Source: Margaritifera margaritifera (Eukaryota; Mollusca; Bivalvia; Unionida; Margaritiferidae). Taken from it: a stretch of DNA of 64,000 bases. This document shows positions 25,310 through 36,019 of the stretch, one piece after another. Numbering within the stretch: the stretch's first letter is position 1; each line of letters opens with the position of its first letter. The notes below the pieces were generated by a model, which did no database searches, was not told the DNA's origin, and saw only the letters and a program-made list of their open reading frames with translations. The position numbers and the translations under genes are program-made. The DNA is taken from NCBI GenBank assembly GCA_029931535.1, contig JAQPZY010001490.1:866001-930000 (forward strand), written 5' to 3'.

Positions 25310-25623
25310 TTTTCCTTCAACTGAATTTTCTGGGTTGATGAATGATACGGTGGAGATAAATTGCACACTTAGGGGAATTTTCAACGGAGACACCATCCTC
25401 ATTTCGAGATCAAAAGGCATTTGGGGAGAGGAAACATTGTCCATCATGACATTTGGCAACGCAACCAAATATAATCTAACAGGCATACAGATCAGTTCAA
25501 CTGATTTATCAGTGAATGACACGATAGTTCACATAATTATCAATTCCTTCCAGTGTCACGATGGTGGAACATACTACTGTAAATCAGGAAACAGAACAGC
25601 AACCACGTTATTAGAAGTATTGA
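25310..25623 (+). CDS. Ig-like domain exon, type A2, module 1
   Basis: The open frame carries the classic Ig V/I-set ending: an INC first Cys near 25356 and a QCHDGGTYYC second Cys near 25550-25580 (the D-x-G-x-Y-x-C motif). It starts with an FPSTEFSG segment like the FVPPSSLG of the module-2 counterpart. It ends with a strong phase-1 donor A|GTAAGT. The start is odd. With acceptor GGTGTCAG the exon is 314 nt and begins in phase 2, whereas all neighbours are phase 1. One extra T in the TTTT run just after the acceptor would restore phase 1. That points to a one-base indel or a consensus error. Multiple N-x-S/T sequons occur. Confidence 0.78.
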
Positions 25624-26556
25624 GTAAGTAGACATTACATAAGACATAGGGAGTGTGTGGATTATTAAGAGCGATTATGGTAGGTTATTATTGATACATT
25701 GAAATCGATATTTCTTGTATTTGGGGAATACTAAATAATCGGAATGATCAGAAGGGTTAGTCTTTTAATGTGCAAATAAAGCTAAGGCTATTAAGCTTTA
25801 AAAATCTCTAGAATTGAAGTACGACTTTTTCTTGTTTGCAAGAAATAACAAAACCGTAAATTTCGTTACAGTCTTAAAATTCCGAATGATACATGTATCA
25901 CCGTTTGGAAGCTTTAGAAGCGTATATTTCAACTGCATATTATGTTACATCTTGTGTAACTTATTGATTGCATAGTATGTGTAAAAATATACAGAACGTG
26001 TCAATACTAGCTCGAAACGGCAATACAATGCCATTCACATAAGTATCGGTCTTCACAATTTTGAGAATGTCAATGTTTTCTTACACAATTTATGATGGAA
26101 CCATATTCAATTAAATATACTGCTTGCCATAACAAATAGATTTATTGGCAAAGACCAATATAAGCACACTACTAATGCTGAAAATATCGATACTACTAAT
26201 ACTTTTCTTAATTCTTCTCCACCTCCTCCTTTTACGTTTATTATTATCATTATTATCGTACATACATTGATCAAGATAGATATTATATTAGTCTATTATT
26301 TTCTATTATGTTTATATCTATTATTATTATTATTATTATTATTCTATTATTTTCAGTATACCTTAAAATTATTATTATTATTTAGTACTCAGCTAACTTC
26401 CTCCTGCCTTCTAATGAAAATCTAAATATATATTATCGTCATTGCAACTATTCAGGTCTACGTTGATATCTTCGATTTACAAAAGGGGCACATTTCAAGA
26501 TTGTTGTCTTTTGAATTGGCGCAGAGGTTTTTAACGGGTATTATTACTTGACACAG
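25624..26556 (+). other. Intron between Ig exons A2 and B2
   Basis: Non-coding, with short (ATT)n runs near 26320-26375. Nothing else was recognised. Confidence 0.5.
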
Positions 26557-26901
26557 GAAAACCAGATACGCCTAAATTAAAACTACCATTGGACGTAATA
26601 AGTGGTGGATATAATCAAAGAGGCGATCCCTTCGTCTGTGAGGGAAACGTGGGCTATCCTAGAGGATAACTTTTTGTCCTAGTTAACAAGGACGGAGAAT
26701 TTAAGGTGGTTCAACCGTTTTCTTCTACCAGGACCACAGGCAATGTAACTGAGTGTGGGAGAGTAAATAAATTTGAGTTTTACCTCAATATATTTACACC
26801 CGACCTACATAATTCTACTGTACGATGTATTGCAACAAACAATGAGACGTTATCTTATGAATCTGCCCAGTTTGAAGATAAAGTTCTTCTTCTCGTTCCA
26901 G
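26557..26901 (+). pseudogene. Ig-like domain exon, type B2, module 1, with in-frame stop
   Basis: A 345-nt phase-1 exon between acceptor ACACAG and a GTATTT donor, coding for a type-B Ig domain. It has a GKPDTPKLKLP start, FVCEGNVGYP (first Cys and G-x-V-G-Y-P), a middle ECGR and a VRCIAT block. Codon 26667-26669 is TAA at the position occupied by a normal residue in the other three type-B exons, just after the GYP turn. The rest of the exon is intact and keeps the phase. Either this allele is a pseudogene or truncated, or the base is wrong. If real, the protein would end inside the fourth Ig domain and lose the chitin-binding domain encoded at 31.0 kb. Confidence 0.72.
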
Positions 26902-28033
26902 GTATTTTCGTTATAATATACTACTTACTATTCTTACCTGATATTTTCATAATTAGCATGCATTGAACATTTAATTATTTCTACTATGTTTTGTTTCGTT
27001 CAACTGAATATCAAGACATTCCCGTCTGCCCCAAACATTCCGGTTCCTTTCCTTCAGCTGTACTTGCTGCCGGTATGACTTATGCCGCCTAGCATATGTC
27101 TTTGATGCTTCTTAATTGGACAATTGTACAATATTTTTAGTTTCAGAATTTCGCCAACTGACATTTGCTCAGTTTCGTTTTTACCTTATAGCAAATAAGA
27201 TCAAATGAATCGATCACACATTATCTATGGATCCTCTATTCTCCACATTTATAAATCCCACTAGGCCATTCAGATAAGAATGTTAATTTAGCTACGGATT
27301 ATCTTTGTCACAGGCTGTTGGAAATACAATTTTTACGAAGAACAAATAAAAAATAAACAAAGTATTGACTGAGAAGATGAATCAATTATGTTTTCAGTAA
27401 AAACTATAGAAAACAATAGGCTTTTATTTCAGTGAAATCAATAGAATTCCACGATACCGCAATGGTTAAATATAAAATTCTCTTTTAAATAAACTGCATT
27501 GATTTTGTTTTAAATGAGACTTTGAATTTTATTTGCGGCTTTTCAAATATGATCAAATATGTCATGGGGATAAAAGGTACTAAATCATTAAAGCGGTACT
27601 ATAGGTGCACAGTTTATTAAAACAAATTTAAAAATGGCTCACTTGTTTTAGTTAGTTTTTATAGACGATCTTGCATGATTGATTGCTAGATATGAAATTG
27701 ATGAAACGTATTCAGGTATGCAGCTGTCTGTAGCTGCATGGTGGTAAATTGTGCTATTATATGAAAATCACAAATGTATTGTCAAACAAGTCTTCAAGAT
27801 TTAATTCAACCAATAACTGCGTAGATTTTGAATTTTCTAATCAAGTTTCCAAACGATGTTGCATCAGTATGAAATACTGTATGCGGATACACATCTAAGT
27901 ATGAACCCTTATAAGGATAAATACTTATGAGTAATCTTTATCTCAACATGGCATAAAATTACAACATGAAAAATTGACATGATCATAAGCGTTTGACCTT
28001 GTATGCAAAAACGAAAACAAAAGGATTAAATAA
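26902..28033 (+). other. Intron sequence between Ig exon B2 and the CACTA-like insertion
   Basis: No coding content was recognised. The transposon has inserted at a TAA trinucleotide at 28031-28033. Confidence 0.5.
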
Positions 28034-28180
28034 CATCGTGTAACAAAAAAAAATTTTTCCTGGGTAGTAAGTGTTATTTCCTAATTGCTTATGCCTCAAA
28101 AATATTGCAAATGGCTATTATTCCCCACAAACTTTGCTTTTGTGACCAGGAGAGTGATATTTTGAAATGTACCTATTTTC
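28034..28180 (+). repeat. Left terminal inverted repeat of the CACTA-like element
   Basis: From TGGGTAGTAAGTGTTATTTC at 28061 to about 28180 it matches the reverse complement of 30321-30440 almost base for base. The outermost 27 bp include the end CATCGTGTAACA and an A9T5 run absent from the right arm. Confidence 0.88.
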
Positions 28181-28318
28181 CAGAACATTCCAGATAGATT
28201 CAGTGCTGAGTAAACTTGGAGTAACTTCTAGAACTTTCCAGTAATATAAATTGTAGTATCAATACAGGGGCTTTAAGCGCATCAGTTCAGTTTAGTTCCA
28301 TATCTGCATTTTTCTGAG

Positions 28319-30203
28319 ATGGCATCAAGAGGCTGCAAGCATCCGGCAGACGCATTTTGCTATGTCTGCGGCCAATTTATCAAGTCAAGAGCCAAAAAGT
28401 ACTCCGTGGAAGCATCTGCTAAGATGTGTGAGGCCTACAAGGCATATTTCGGCATGCCTGTCGGGGATCAAGACAGACCCTGGGCACCTAATTTCACCTG
28501 CTAGCACTGCAAAAAAAAAAAAAAAAACTCTGGAAGGTAAGATGGACAATTGTTGCTCAGAATGTTATGTTATAAAATTTGTTAAAATTTTTAAAATTGT
28601 AAAAGTTTTTAATTTTAAAATGTTTTACAATTTTCAATGTTATTGAAAAAATATATCATATATGAAAAATGTTGCGAGAATCTTGTACACATTAGTCATG
28701 GGTGAAATAAATGTATTTTTGTATTATGGTACAAAGGGGAAAAGAGAGCCATGAAGATCGCTATCCCAAGAATTTGGCGGGAACCCACTGACCACTCAAG
28801 CAACTGCTACTTCTGCATGGTGGACCCTTCCAAACGTCGGACTGGCAAAAATGCACCTATCTCGTATCTGCACCTTCCTTCATCCATCGCCCCGGTGCCA
28901 CACTGCCATGAGCTCCCTGTACCCACTCTTCCGGAGAGAGAGCAGCCGTCTTTAGAAGAGAGCAGCAAGTCAGAGAGCGAGGAAGACGTTGTAGATCCAG
29001 ATGACAATTTCAGAGGTGGAGCTGAGGAGAGAAACCTATACTACCCCAACCAAAAAGACCTCAACGACTTGATTAGAGATCTTGGTCTCACAAACTCCAA
29101 TGCCGAGCTTTTGACGTGTAGGCTCAAGCAGTGGAACTTGTTGGATGAAAGTGTGCAAGTCGCAGATCAGAGAAAGCGTCGCCAACCTTTTTCCAGCTTC
29201 TTCGCCCGTCAAGATGGGCTCTGCTTCTGCCACAATGTGACCAGTCTGTTCGAGGCAATCGGAATCGCCTGTAACCAGAATGAGTGGGCGCCTCTTCATT
29301 GACAGCTCATCCAGGAGCCTCAAAGCCGTGCTGCCCCATAATGGTAACAAGTACCCGTCTCTTCCCCTGGCTCACTCGGTGCACCTCAAAGAGGATTGCA
29401 ACAGCATCAAGACCTTGCTGGACGCCTTGAAGTATGATGAGTACGGCTGGGAGGTCATAGGAGACTTCAAAATGGTGGCATTCCTGGTGGGTCTCCAAGG
29501 CGGTTTTACCACGTTTCCCTGCTATCTTTGCCTTTGGGACAGCAGGGACACCAAGGCGCACTACCACAGGCGGGACTGGCCACAGCGGACCGAGTTCTCT
29601 GTGGGGAGGAACAACGTCAAGTGGGAGCAACTGGTGGACCCCCGGAAGGTCCTGATGCCACCACTGCACATCAAATTGGGCCTTATGAAACAATTTGTCA
29701 GAGCTTTAGATAAGGAGTCGGCAGCCTTCAAGTACCTTCAAGACTTCTTCCCTAAGCTGTCTGAGGCAAAGGTCAAAACCGGTGTCTTCGTCGGACCACA
29801 GATAAAGAAGATCCTGGAGTGCAATGAATTCCCCAAGAAGCACACTAGTAAGGAGAAAGCGGCTTGGAACAGCTTTGTCGCAGTGGTTCAGGGCTTCCTG
29901 GGCAATCACAACGCCGAAAACTATGTGGAGCTGGTTGAGACTCTGGTGAAGAACTACGGCACAATGGGCTGTAGGATGTCCCTCAAAGTCCATATCCTTG
30001 ATGCTCATCTTGGTAAATTCAAGGAGAACATGAGAGCGTACTCAGAGGAGCAAGTCGAGCGCTTCCACCAGGATATACTGGACTTTGAACGCCGCTACCA
30101 AGGACAGTATAACGAGAATATGATGGGAGACTACATTTGGGGGCTGATTCGTGAAAGTGATTTACAGTATAATCGTAAATCTCGAAAAACTACTCAGTTC
30201 TAA
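28319..30203 (+). pseudogene. Transposase-like protein of the CACTA-like element (broken)
   Basis: The start ATG at 28319 opens a zinc-knuckle N-terminus with FCYVCGQ and, later, C-x-x-C at 28499-28510. That second knuckle is interrupted by TAG 28502-28504, followed by an A17 run. A probable 200-nt intron (GTAAGA at 28537, AAG acceptor at 28736) joins to KIAIPRIWREPTDH..NCYFCM. An acidic linker and LNDLIRDLGL follow. One extra G at GGG 29284-29286 shifts the frame inside EWRLFIDSS. The main downstream frame (29280-30203) has LFIDSSSRSLKAVLPHNG (Asp 8), GDFKMV (Asp 62), CYLC (81-84), PPLHIKLGLMK (His 130) and a conserved Glu-Arg-Phe-His-Gln-Asp (260-265). That spacing fits an RNase H-like D-D-E nuclease with a zinc-binding insert. 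The catalytic reading is inference. The family is widespread in invertebrates and is usually left unnamed. Confidence 0.78.
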
Positions 30204-30320
30204 ATCTTTTGTAGTCATTTTTGTATTACTTTAGTATAAATACATGGTAATTTGGATTCATATGTTGTTTTTTCTGACTTCATGAGAACGAAAAGACACA
30301 AATTCGCCCGTTTTCTCATT

Positions 30321-30454
30321 GGAAATAGGTAAATTTCAAAATATTACTGTCCTGGTCACAACAGTAAAGTTTGTGGGGAATAATAGCCATTTTCTATACT
30401 TTTGAGGCATAAGCAATTAGGAAATAACACTTACTACCCAATTGTTACATAGTG
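30321..30454 (-). repeat. Right terminal inverted repeat of the CACTA-like element
   Basis: It is the reverse complement of the left arm, ending in TAGTG at 30454 (CACTA when read inward) and followed by the target trinucleotide TAA. Confidence 0.88.
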
Positions 30455-30841
30455 TAATCGATGCATTTCACAGATACAAACTGATGTGAGACATCCAATA
30501 AACACTCCAGACATATTTTGCGATAAAGACTTGTAAACATAGGACGTTTGCAACCTTGATAGAAGCAGACAAGCTATTTTACATCTTAGATTAGATCTCT
30601 TGTTAATAAGCTTGATTATTAATAATATGGGCCTTGAGATCAGAACTGTGAATGAAACAAAATAATTGTCTCTAGATTATTGACTTTCATCTGTAGACGT
30701 TTGCTATTTCCAGGACTGTAAAATGCTGAGAGGAAAATGGTGTTCTTTTTAATGGAGATATTTATGTTTTCTATATGAAATTTGGATTGTGTTATAATTA
30801 CTTTTTTGCATTATTATGATGATACATGTATATAAATTCTC

Positions 30842-30880
<39 letters not shown>

Positions 30881-31024
30881 TCTGCTTTTTCTATTTTTTT
30901 CTTCTTTCTTGTGACTTATTTTGTAACTGTCATGTGTTAAATATTTCTGCGGTATAAATCACCCATACAGTTTGCATAATTGCTTGTTAATGAAAACTGG
31001 CATCATCACTTTTCTATTATGTAG
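30455..31024 (+). other. Intron remainder before the chitin-binding exon, with (AT)n tract
   Basis: Non-coding. It contains about 17 TA dinucleotides at 30846-30879 and ends with the acceptor TTCTATTATGTAG. Confidence 0.55.
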
Positions 31025-31213
31025 AAAATAAATGCTATGGTGTGACGGAAGGCTTGCACTTGCCTCACCCATATCCATTCTATGATTGCGGGAAGTATTT
31101 ATATTGCTCTTGGAATCGAACATTTGTGAGAGATGGTGGATGTAAAGATGGAGAATGTTATTACACTGATATGAATAAATGTGAGAAAGAGAGAACAACA
31201 ACTACAACTAAAC
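31025..31213 (+). CDS. Chitin-binding (CBM14/peritrophin-A-like) domain exon, module 1
   Basis: A 189-nt exon, phase 1 at both ends, with acceptor ATTATGTAG and strong donor GTAAGT. It codes for ENKCYGVTEG, LPHPYPFYDCGKYLYC, then Cys residues at spacings C-17-C-5-C-11-C-4-C-7-C. A K-E-R-T5-K-R linker follows. The P-H-P-x...D-C-x-K-Y-x-x-C core and six spaced cysteines are the signature of peritrophin-type chitin-binding domains. The Thr-rich end looks like an O-glycosylated spacer. Its counterpart in module 2 is at 39765-39938. In a secreted Ig protein this domain would bind chitin or a related glycan on a microbe or a mucus/cuticle surface. That role is known for VCBPs and is inferred here. 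Confidence 0.85.
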
Positions 31214-31739
31214 GTAAGTGCAAAATGTATTTACTAACATGACATTCTTTGATTATAACAAAATAAAAAAGCAAAAATATTTCGCATTATAAGATCAGGT
31301 GAACTGAAGATTATTAAACATCAGCTAACTATTAAAGTGAGCCTCATGCAAACTTGAAACAAAATTAATTCCAAGGTAAATTTTGATTTTCTTATCACAA
31401 ATAGTTTATCTAAGGGAATTTAGAGCATGTGACCATTAGTTACTAACAGGGAATTACATAGATACGCTGATGTATTGTGTAATCATGTAACTTTGTATGC
31501 ATACGTTCACATAAGTATTGGGACAATGTGTATAATTTAAAGACGAAACTTACATGTGGACATTTTGCACTGCTAGGTTTTTTTTTCTTTTTTTGCTCCT
31601 TTAATTTTATATGCTTGGCCATGTTTGTACCCAAATAAATAGCATACACTTTTATTTGTTTTAAATTCCAATTTACAATGAATAGATTCTTAGATATCAT
31701 ACGGAAGGAAGGTATACGATTCCTTTCTTGTCTTTTCAG
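31214..31739 (+). other. Intron between chitin-binding exon and Thr-rich micro-exon
   Basis: AT-rich with T-runs near 31578-31595. It ends in a polypyrimidine tract and the acceptor TCTTTTCAG. No coding content beyond chance open frames. Confidence 0.5.
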
Positions 31740-31769
31740 CAACAACGACGACTCAAGCAACATGCCCAT
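31740..31769 (+). CDS. Thr-rich 30-nt micro-exon ending in Cys-Pro
   Basis: A polypyrimidine tract and acceptor TCTTTTCAG precede 30 bases encoding x-T-T-T-T-Q-A-T-C-P-x, followed by donor GTAAGT. Phase is 1 at both ends, so it can be spliced between any two exons of this gene. It continues the Thr-rich spacer that ends the chitin-binding exon. It parallels the 12-nt exon at 22046, which precedes module 1. It suggests that module 1 and module 2 may be joined in one transcript. Confidence 0.6.
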
Positions 31770-33481
31770 GTAAGTATAACACTGACTGGGATTAAATTGT
31801 CGCCCATAGACCTCTTTAGCTGCCACGTTTCTGAGGACCAACACTTTAATTGTATAAGCAAGATTATACGAGGTGAATAAATAAGTATATGCACGTAACC
31901 AAAATGATAAACATGTACATGATTGCACAGATCGTATATGTAATGACTAAGTACACTAAGAATGAAACCTACCACCTTCTCTCCACATATGACGCAAACT
32001 CCAGTGATATTAAATCAGTTGCCCTGTCCTTTTGCACAGACAAGCAGGTGCACTACCAGCTGCACGGATGTTTTATTTTTTTAAAGCTTTCATTTTTTAA
32101 ACTGACCTTCACAGAGTTGTACAATATAATTTAATATAATAGTTCTGACGAAATTATTTGAAATCTGTACCATGAACATAAATGTATGTCATATTGATCC
32201 ATATTGTATTCCATGTTTCAATAACTTTGGTTTCATCATATATATAAACGCAAATAGTATGCCCTATACATGGTAAAATTGTAAACTCAGGTGCATTATT
32301 GTGCGTACTACATATATTATAAAGAGATGACAAGCTTGTCTACATTTAATGCTTCAACACATTGGCAATGGTGTTAATAGCGCTGCTAATGTTAAACTTA
32401 CCGAAATAATACATATAGAGGGTATGGTATACTTAACCGTATCAGATATGTCGCGCATTGTTATTATTTTGTTTAAAATTCGCGTTGAGCCCAGTTTTTA
32501 ATGCCAAAATTATGACATATGTGTTCATTCTACTTAAAGCATGTTACTTCATCGTCCACAATGGTCACCGTGGTACATTATATTTACTTTGGTGTATCTC
32601 TGCGTCAGGCGTTGTTCCTCAATAAATGGAGGAAAAAAAATGAGACATGAAGAGAATGCTTTTTTTTAAAGAGGATTCGCAGGATCTTGAATCTCACCAA
32701 AGACCAATAAGTAGTATATCTTTCAGGACAATATTTTCAGTGTTCCATAGGTGTATAATGTGCACACGAGAGGTCTTGGCTAGAGCACTAATCCAATACA
32801 ACTAAATTTGTTATCCAATAGTTCAATCTGAATCTCAATACGAACATTATTGTTTGCAGAACATAGAAAGTATTGTTCTTCATGTCAAAGTTGCAGGACC
32901 ATCGATATGAAGGATTGATGAAGAAAAGAACTTCACATATCACCCACCAGATTTAATTCGATAGTTTTTATTCGAGCTTCCAATGCGCTGATAACCAGAC
33001 TTTCTCCTGGACAACATGTCATCCATTACGTAATAACACCTAGCCGACTAAGAGATCGTCTGTTGCATAATTGTTGGACACCGAGACAGTTTGGACTATA
33101 AAACATATATAACATTATATATTCAATACCTTCATAAAGTGATAAAATTTTCAAAGCTTCCATTTTACAGAAGATGTTACACTAATGAGTAGGAGTGGTT
33201 ATATCGGTTCTGGCAATTCTTTCGTTGCAAACAATGGTCAGGAAAGATATTCAGATGGAAGTAATTTAAAGTCCTTAATATCAACATATGCAAAGCACAA
33301 CAGTTAATAATTGACAAGCTGCAATAAGTTTAATGATCTCTATAAATCGATGTCACTTTATAGGTTTTGTTTGATCGATATTTGTAATATTGGTTTCAAT
33401 GGAATTAGTGATGTGCAGTGGCTTTGCATTTCTCAGTAACTGTCTTGGAAAAAAAATATCAAATAGATTCTCAGGCTTTAA
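31770..33481 (+). other. Intron or intergenic sequence between the two Ig modules
   Basis: About 1.7 kb of AT-rich sequence without a recognised exon, promoter or poly-A-bounded gene end. It cannot be decided from sequence whether this is an intron of one gene or the spacer between two genes. Confidence 0.45.
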
Positions 33482-33699
33482 TTATAAACGTTTGAATAAT
33501 AATCAGATATTGTACAATCATGTATTTATAACAGGTTATATGAAATCTTGTTCGAATAAGAATACGCTTTCTGCATTTATAATTGACAAATTATAACCGT
33601 TTGAATAATAATCAGATATTGTACAATCATGTATTTATAACAGGTTATATGAAATCTTGTTCGAATAAGAATACGCTTTCTGCATTTATAATTGACAAG
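33482..33699. repeat. 109-bp tandem duplication
   Basis: 33482-33590 is repeated at 33591-33699 with essentially one substitution (TAAACG versus TAACCG). It lies 70 bp upstream of the acceptor of the first Ig exon of module 2. Near-identity shows it is recent. Confidence 0.95.
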
Positions 33700-33768
33700 T
33701 CTCACCAACTGTTGATAAATGCGTGGAAAAATAGTTGTAGTTATGTTTCAATTATTTTTTTATTACAG

Positions 33769-34074
33769 CTATAACTTGTTTGGGTGCAGAAGCTTTTATT
33801 AATAGTGCTGACACAATAAATTGCGAAATGATACTTTGCGGAGATGATTTTGATTTGACTATTGACTTAGAATCGAAGGTACAATGCAGAGAAACAATAC
33901 ATGGTAATCGTAGTTCTCCATTTCTCAGCAACGCACGTCTCAACCTTGTTGTGCAAGATAAATCTGCCAACTTGAACATTGTGTTTGCAAATATTTTGTG
34001 CAACCAATCCGGAGCGTACAACATCAGTATTTACAGAGGAAATGTATCCAGTGTGGCAACATTACGAATTAGAG
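33769..34074 (+). CDS. Ig-like domain exon, type A1, module 2
   Basis: A 306-nt exon, phase 1 at both ends, with acceptor TTTTTTATTACAG and donor GTAACT. It codes for a divergent Ig domain: ITCLGAEAF, DTINCEMILC, a Gly/Asn-rich middle and NIVFANILCNQSGAYNIS near the end. It finishes VATLRIR before the splice. It aligns with the exon at 22805 in order and in the unusual early Cys (ITC / LYC). Several N-x-S/T sequons occur. The frame is open across the whole exon. Confidence 0.8.
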
Positions 34075-34729
34075 GTAACTTAAATCAGTCGTTAGTGTTT
34101 TATCTGTGATTATTTATTTTGATTTTCTAAATTAAATGTATACGTAAATTTTTAAGCTGTATAATTTGAACGCACACAGTACTTTTTCATTTTTTTACTT
34201 AAAATAAAATGCAGAGGTACAAACTTTTACAAAAGTATGTAGATATAAATTCATAAAAAACGGCGTTCACGTTAAAATAGTGTATACAATAGCATTGAAT
34301 ATATCTCAATATGAGAGAGAACGAGGATCATAAATTTCAATGTTCTACCTCATTCATTTTGTTCTTTTTATCCCTTGTAATTCAGCGGGTCTATACATAG
34401 TAATCCAGACACCACCCATTCCGTTCTCTTTATGTTACAAATTGCACACTTGTTTAGGTGCATCTAAAAATATCAATGCAAAAACATAAGTAAACAACCT
34501 ACTACAATCTCATTGCATCGATGAGCCGCACACGATGTTGAGCTCAAACATAATGGAAATACCTTGATTTACACATTATAGCTTTAAATTAGTATCAATC
34601 CATCTTTATATTTAGATGTTACAATGTAGTACCTAAACATATAGATAGATGGATACACAATTATTTCTGATACATTGGATGTATAAAAATAAGCCCATTT
34701 TTATAGCATGCATTGCCGCCTTCTTTCAG
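34075..34729 (+). other. Intron between Ig exons A1 and B1 of module 2
   Basis: Non-coding AT-rich sequence with nothing recognised. Confidence 0.5.
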
Positions 34730-35056
34730 TTAATCCTGAGAAACCAAGTATCACAGCACCGCCCAAGCTTTACAAGGATCAGAAGGCTATTTTGTCCTGT
34801 ATCGGTCAAATGGGAATTCCAAATGCATCGATGTTTTGGCAATTAATGTTACCCGGTGGCAACTTTCAGAGCTACAGTGTACGAGGTTCGACAGACATGT
34901 TAAAAATCGATTGTAGTGTTATGGGGAACTGGACAATTGAAGTCTATCCGGAGGAAAATTGGAACGGTGGCGGTATTAGATGTGTCACCCAAACACAAGG
35001 GAATCGCTCAATCGAAATATATTCTGATGCGATAGGAATTACCATAGAAGAACCAG
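34730..35056 (+). CDS. Ig-like domain exon, type B1, module 2
   Basis: A 327-nt phase-1/phase-1 exon with acceptor CCTTCTTTCAG and donor GTCTGT. It begins NPEKPSITAPP and has AILSCIGQMGIP (first Cys and G-x-x-G-x-P), MFWQLMLPGGNF (core Trp), a middle DCSV and GGIRCVTQ with the second Cys. It is fully open. The type-B arrangement C-x-G-x-x-G-x-P ... (D/E/N)C ... (I/V)RC is the same as at 23478, 26557 and 37977. Four or so N-glycosylation sites are present. Confidence 0.83.
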
Positions 35057-35442
35057 GTCTGTAGAAGAAACATACGGTACAAATTGTTGTATGTGTATGC
35101 TAACATGGAAATAACTGGACGCCTATAAGTGGTCGAAATTACATGGAATGTAACATCCAAATTTTGAAATATTGTATGTGGGCGATTAGTTTACTGCATT
35201 ACTTTTATTCTCATAAATATATTTAGTTTCTCTTCATAACACTGAAATTCCACATGTTAATTGATTCTTCAAAGGAAGTACTGACTACTTTGTTTTAGTT
35301 CCATAATAGAATTCTTGTGCAAGAAAAATGCATACAATTTATTTTGTTTCCTTCTGGATAATTATCCATATGTACAAAGTGATGAATACAATTATGGTCT
35401 ATTGGAGCTTCTATCAAGCAACATGATTTCAAATATATTTCT

Positions 35443-35655
35443 GAAATTTTGCTAGATCAAATATAGCGATCGTTGACAATTTGCTGTGTACAAATGTTTG
35501 TCGTAGCACGGGAGAAGAGTTTGAACCCAAGTACAATGTCCGAGTGTACAAAATCTTTCGTGACTGTTCTGGCATGCGTCTGTACACATCAAGCCGTGTA
35601 TGGTTGCCATTTCTACATGACCAGTTATTTGGCACATTCATTATATACCAAAACA
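35443..35655 (+). other. Unexplained open stretch within the module-2 intron
   Basis: About 70 codons are open between a TGA and a TAG, containing EEFEPKYNVRVYKIFRDC and SSRVWLPFLHDQLFGTF. The composition looks coding, but the - strand of the same segment is also open for 75 codons. No homologous stretch was seen in module 1 between its B1 and A2 exons. It may be a fragment of a transposon gene or an extra exon. I do not recognise it. Confidence 0.25.
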
Positions 35656-36019
35656 CCTAGAAAATGGAGTTTTAGTTCTTGCTTATAAAGTCTGTAATCA
35701 AATTGGTGTCTGGATAAATTTGTTCAAAAGAAATATCATGCGTTAGGCCAGACCAGATCATGTTCAAGATTCTTCAAGACAAAAAAATTATAAAATCTTC
35801 CTGACATAACAAAATATGTTGGCTAGTTTGATTTCTTGTTGTTTGGTTTGCTTTTGAAGAATTTTGGATGTTCTATAGCTGCACTAGTGTTAACATTCCT
35901 TGCAGTTAGGTTACAGTAAGATACGTCTGGCATGTAAATGCAATTGTAACATGAACTTCTAGTTATGTTTTCCCAATTTTCCCTACGTCATGATGTATTT
36001 ATTTTGTATCCATCAACAG

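Larger units (their letters stand above)
28034..30454 (+). mobile_element. CACTA-like (CMC/EnSpm-type) DNA transposon, 2421 bp
   Basis: The ends are inverted repeats of about 120-145 bp with roughly ten differences. The right end reads ...TGTTACATAGTG, so its reverse complement begins CACTATGTAACA. The left end is CATCGTGTAACA, the same with three changes and a longer A/T run. The 3-bp sequence TAA occurs directly before 28034 and directly after 30454, fitting a target duplication. CACTA termini plus a 3-bp duplication is the established hallmark of the CACTA/EnSpm group. The element encodes one protein (28319-30203, one probable intron). It lies inside the last intron of Ig module 1 in the same orientation as that gene. 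The superfamily call is inference from ends and duplication, because the protein itself has no name I can assign with certainty. Confidence 0.82.

Noticed and set aside
33482..33699. Possible CRISPR-like repeat
   Set aside because: It is one tandem duplication of 109 bp with no spacers, in a eukaryotic intron.
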